Shown here one piece after another: positions 5,035 to 7,249 of a stretch of 7,249 nucleotides of DNA. Position numbers and translations under genes: made by a program. The notes under the pieces were generated by a model. The model was not told the DNA's origin and made no database searches. It saw nothing but the letters and a program-made list of their open reading frames with translations. The stretch covers positions 1 to 7,249 of the forward strand of contig JAGACY010000207.1 of assembly GCA_017613855.1 (NCBI GenBank). The letters are read 5' to 3'. Source of the stretch: Pseudomonadota bacterium (GTDB lineage Bacteria > Myxococcota > Bradymonadia > UBA4248). The stretch's first letter is position 1. Every line of letters starts with the position of its first letter.

Positions 5035-6204
5035 TTATACCTCCTGAAGCTGGCTTGTGCGTATGGCCTGGCTCAGATCGGCGATGAGATCATAGACATT
5101 TTCAATGCCGACCGATAGGCGAATCAGGTTTTCGGTTATGCCGACTGCATCGCGGATTTCTTTGGGGAATGCGGCATGGGTCATCGTTGACGGATGACAG
5201 ACGAGCGATTCGACGCCGCCGAGGCTTTCGGCAAGGGCAACCAAATGCAGAGATTCAAAAAATCGATTCAAATTGTAGTTGTCCTGAAGTTCGAAGGATA
5301 TCATGGCACCGCCGTTTTTTGCCTGTCTCATTTGTATATCGTGTCCCTGTGCATCCTCAAATCCGGGATAATAGATATTTTTGACGGCTTCGTTTTTGCG
5401 CAGGAATTGTGCGATGATTTCGGCATTCTGTGTGTGTCTGTCCATGCGAACGGCGAGTGTTTTGATGCCGCGTATGAGCAGGAATGAATCGAATGGTCCG
5501 AGTACGCCGCCGGTCGAATTTTGTATAAATGCAATTTTTTCGGCCAGATCCTGCGTGGTGACGACGACCAGACCGGCGACGAGATCGCTGTGGCCGCCGA
5601 GATATTTGGTCGCACTATGAATCACGATATCGGCACCGAGGGATATCGGGCGCTGCAGATAGGGCGTCATAAATGTATTATCGACTATCGTCAGGATATG
5701 GTGCTTCTTGCAAATTGCAGCAATCGCCTGGATATCGGTGACCGAAAGCAGCGGATTCGCTGGGCTTTCGATAAATGCTGCTTTAACTTCCGGGGTTATT
5801 GCCTTTTCGAATATTTGGGGATTTGTGGTATCGACAATCTCAAAACCAATCTTAAAATGATTGAATACTTTGGCCAGAACGCGATAGGTTCCGCCATATA
5901 CATTTTGTGAAAGAATGATCTTGTCACCGGATTCAAACAGGCTGAGCACCGCAGTGGTAGCGGCCATTCCGGATCCGAAGGCAAATCCTGCGACACCGCC
6001 TTCGAGCTCGGCAATCAGTGCTTCGAGGGCTGCGCGAGTTGGATTGCCCGTGCGGGAGTATTCGTAACCCCCGACGAGTTTGCCCAGACCTTTTTGTTCA
6101 TAGGTCGATGTCTGATAAATCGGCACATTGACCGATCCGGTGAGAGCATCCCCATAGATGCCGCCGTGAATGAGTGCAGAATCGAGATGTTTGTAATTAG
6201 CCAT
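5035..6204 (-). CDS. mccB: cystathionine gamma-lyase/beta-lyase type PLP enzyme (MccB-like)
   Basis: This 389-residue fold-type I PLP enzyme of the Cys/Met metabolism family shows YSRTGNPT (49-56), GSGMAA (77-82), the aspartate loop VDNTFMTPYLQRP (174-186), the PLP lysine in SATKYLGGHSD (Lys200), TGGVLGPFDSFLLIRGIKTL (231-250) and SLGGVESLVCHPSTMTHA (327-344). The TGGVLGP and GGVESL-HP-TMTHA patterns are typical of bacterial cystathionine lyases, including B. subtilis MccB (YrhB), which splits cystathionine to cysteine, alpha-ketobutyrate and ammonia. Cystathionine gamma-synthase and beta-lyase relatives are close, so specificity rests mainly on the adjacent mccA-like gene. The start at 6204 is preferred over an in-frame ATG at 6270: AAGGAG (6217-6212) lies about seven bases upstream, the family N-terminus aligns with MANYKHLDSALIHGG, and the longer form would overlap the preceding gene. 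That gene's TAA lies within this ribosome binding site, so the operon is tightly coupled. Confidence 0.88.
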   Translation of the reverse strand: MANYKHLDSALIHGGIYGDALTGSVNVPIYQTSTYEQKGLGKLVGGYEYSRTGNPTRAALEALIAELEGGVAGFAFGSGMAATTAVLSLFESGDKIILSQNVYGGTYRVLAKVFNHFKIGFEIVDTTNPQIFEKAITPEVKAAFIESPANPLLSVTDIQAIAAICKKHHILTIVDNTFMTPYLQRPISLGADIVIHSATKYLGGHSDLVAGLVVVTTQDLAEKIAFIQNSTGGVLGPFDSFLLIRGIKTLAVRMDRHTQNAEIIAQFLRKNEAVKNIYYPGFEDAQGHDIQMRQAKNGGAMISFELQDNYNLNRFFESLHLVALAESLGGVESLVCHPSTMTHAAFPKEIRDAVGITENLIRLSVGIENVYDLIADLSQAIRTSQLQEV

Positions 6205-6215
6205 GATTTTTCTCC

Positions 6216-7154
6216 TTATATTGTAAATATGCTCTGGTTTGCAAAGTAGTGACTGTGTTTTTCGGCACAAATAAAATGAATATTCTCGTATGCGGTGAGG
6301 CCGTCCTGCCGATCTTTAAAGTAATTGTTTTGGATGGCCTGTGGGGAAAGATGTTTTGTAATTTTGCAGTGATGGCGTTCGAAGACACCATGCATTTCGT
6401 CCAGAGAAAATCCCTGTGTCATGCGTTCACCCAGGCGTGCAGTCATTTGTGCTAGTCTGCGCACTCGCTCGGGGGTCGTTGCATTAAACGGTGTATTTTC
6501 CGGGTAATCAAGAACAATTGTACTTCCTGTGGCTGATATCGAATCGATTCGTTCGATCGTATTTTCGAATGATTTCAGCGATAGATAATAGGTCACGCCG
6601 AGAATAGTAAAAAATGTCGGCAGGTTGGGATCATAGCCGGCTTCGAGTAGTTTGGTTGCCATATCGTCATGCGAAAAATCGACGGGCACAAAGTTGATGT
6701 TTTTCTGTATGATCCAACCCAGTTCTGCAATTCGGTGCTGTTTGTACTTTTGCGTATCGGGGTGATCGACTTCAAAAATCGTAATGTTCGGATTATCATT
6801 TCTGAACAGGAACGAATCCATGCCGGCACCGCAAATCACATACTGGCATCGAGGATATTTTTGTATAAATGTATTAAAAATATCGAGTGTAAAAGCTTCG
6901 CGTGACAGCGGGATTGGAGCAAGTAAGTGGACTGTTTGAGAAATTTTATCATGATAAGGGCATGTCGAATTGCAGTTTTCGCACATGCCGCATTTCCCGC
7001 TTTCGATGAGTTTGCGAATATTGCCGTATTCATTGGATCCCATCAGATCAAAAGCGAGATAGTCGTCGAATATCTTGTTGCGCTCATGAATGGAATGGTG
7101 TGCGCGGACAAATGAACATAGTTTTGCTGTAATGCTTTCGTGATTTTCGATCAT
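6216..7154 (-). CDS. SAM-dependent methyltransferase, LCM/PPM1 type, with ferredoxin-like Cys motif
   Basis: This 312-residue class I methyltransferase shows the pattern of the leucine carboxyl methyltransferase (PPM1/TIGR00027-like) group: N-terminal SITAKLCSFVRAHHS (7-21), the SAM glycine loop VICGAGMDSFLFR (106-118), the acidic motif FEVDHP (127-132) with a following lysine, VPVDFS (156-161), and ILGVTYYLS (184-192), which matches the family's G-V-T-Y-Y-L segment. Bacterial members act on small molecules or are uncharacterised, so the substrate is unknown. Residues 55-66 read CGMCENCNSTCP, the CxxCxxCxxxCP spacing of [4Fe-4S] ferredoxin sites, in the region before the SAM loop. It could bind an iron-sulfur cluster, zinc, or serve as a redox switch. 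No transmembrane helix or signal is seen. It is the first gene of the leftward operon, 11 bases before the mccB-like gene. The ATG at 7154 has only a weak upstream GGA (7164-7162). No clear promoter is visible in the remaining 95 bases of the window. Confidence 0.85.
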   Translation of the reverse strand: MIENHESITAKLCSFVRAHHSIHERNKIFDDYLAFDLMGSNEYGNIRKLIESGKCGMCENCNSTCPYHDKISQTVHLLAPIPLSREAFTLDIFNTFIQKYPRCQYVICGAGMDSFLFRNDNPNITIFEVDHPDTQKYKQHRIAELGWIIQKNINFVPVDFSHDDMATKLLEAGYDPNLPTFFTILGVTYYLSLKSFENTIERIDSISATGSTIVLDYPENTPFNATTPERVRRLAQMTARLGERMTQGFSLDEMHGVFERHHCKITKHLSPQAIQNNYFKDRQDGLTAYENIHFICAEKHSHYFANQSIFTI

Positions 7155-7249
7155 AGTATTATCCGATTGGTTGTTGGTTTGCTGTTAATGCGAATCGTAC
7201 CGCAGAGAATACCGGGATGAATTACAGTGATATCCTGTCAGTTTTTCAC

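Noticed and set aside
5521..5910. 129-codon rightward open frame.
   Set aside because: Antisense shadow of the mccB-like gene.
6205..6270. Longer start for the mccB-like gene (ATG at 6270, 22 extra residues).
   Set aside because: It would overlap the methyltransferase gene, the extra residues do not look like the family N-terminus, and a good AAGGAG site serves the ATG at 6204.
7155..7249. SAM or other riboswitch, operator (ACAG-CTGT at 7224-7238), or GATAAT -10 element ahead of the sulfur operon.
   Set aside because: Only 95 bases are available. No S-box core or T-box pattern is visible, the ACAG/CTGT arms are only four bases long, and the GATAAT at 7163-7158 lies too close to the ATG for a normal leader.

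Overview
The window is bacterial chromosomal DNA of intermediate base composition. Genes are densely packed, most have clear Shine-Dalgarno sites, and the intergenic gaps carry palindromic repeats. No rRNA, tRNA, insertion sequence, phage gene or CRISPR array is visible. Gene content does not fix the phylum. Abundant REP-like hairpins and GGGGCGA/TCGCCCC palindromes would suit an uncultured environmental or gut-associated lineage, but that is a guess.

Layout, left to right. (1) 1-118: two copies of a GC-rich palindrome-containing repeat. (2) 119-1657 (+): a phosphohexomutase (phosphomannomutase/phosphoglucomutase superfamily) with an unusual C-terminal phosphate-binding loop. (3) 1657-1900: a 43-codon ORF whose ATG overlaps the mutase stop codon and looks like a truncated gene start, two imperfect hairpins, and a strong sigma-70-type promoter. 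(4) 1901-2362 (+): a small two-helix membrane protein of DUF3592 type. (5) 2363-2592: a gap with a heptad-based 21-bp inverted repeat and a possible extended -10 promoter. (6) 2593-3948 (+): a two-part protein, with about 175 unrecognised N-terminal residues followed by a DraG-type ADP-ribosylglycohydrolase domain with its metal ligands intact. (7) 3949-4116: five consecutive palindromes between convergent genes, including a duplicated two-hairpin module whose outer stems vary in a compensatory way. (8) 7154-4117 (-): a tight three-gene operon read leftward. It encodes a class I SAM-dependent methyltransferase of the leucine carboxyl methyltransferase (PPM1) type, a cystathionine gamma-lyase/beta-lyase type enzyme (MccB-like), and a cystathionine beta-synthase/cysteine synthase type enzyme (MccA-like).

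The leftward operon is the clearest functional unit. The MccA/MccB pair implies reverse transsulfuration, homocysteine to cystathionine to cysteine. A SAM-consuming enzyme upstream would feed it, because SAM-dependent methylation yields S-adenosylhomocysteine and then homocysteine. The set resembles the Bacillus subtilis yrrT-mtnN-mccA-mccB operon but has a different methyltransferase, no nucleosidase in view, and mccB before mccA. The methyltransferase carries a CxxCxxCxxxCP motif, normally the signature of [4Fe-4S] ferredoxin domains. I consider this the most unusual coding feature in the window.

The rightward genes appear to be independent units. The mutase is probably a sugar-phosphate housekeeping or envelope-precursor enzyme. 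The DUF3592 gene and the glycohydrolase gene are visibly more A+T-rich, each has its own putative promoter, and both look like accessory cargo.
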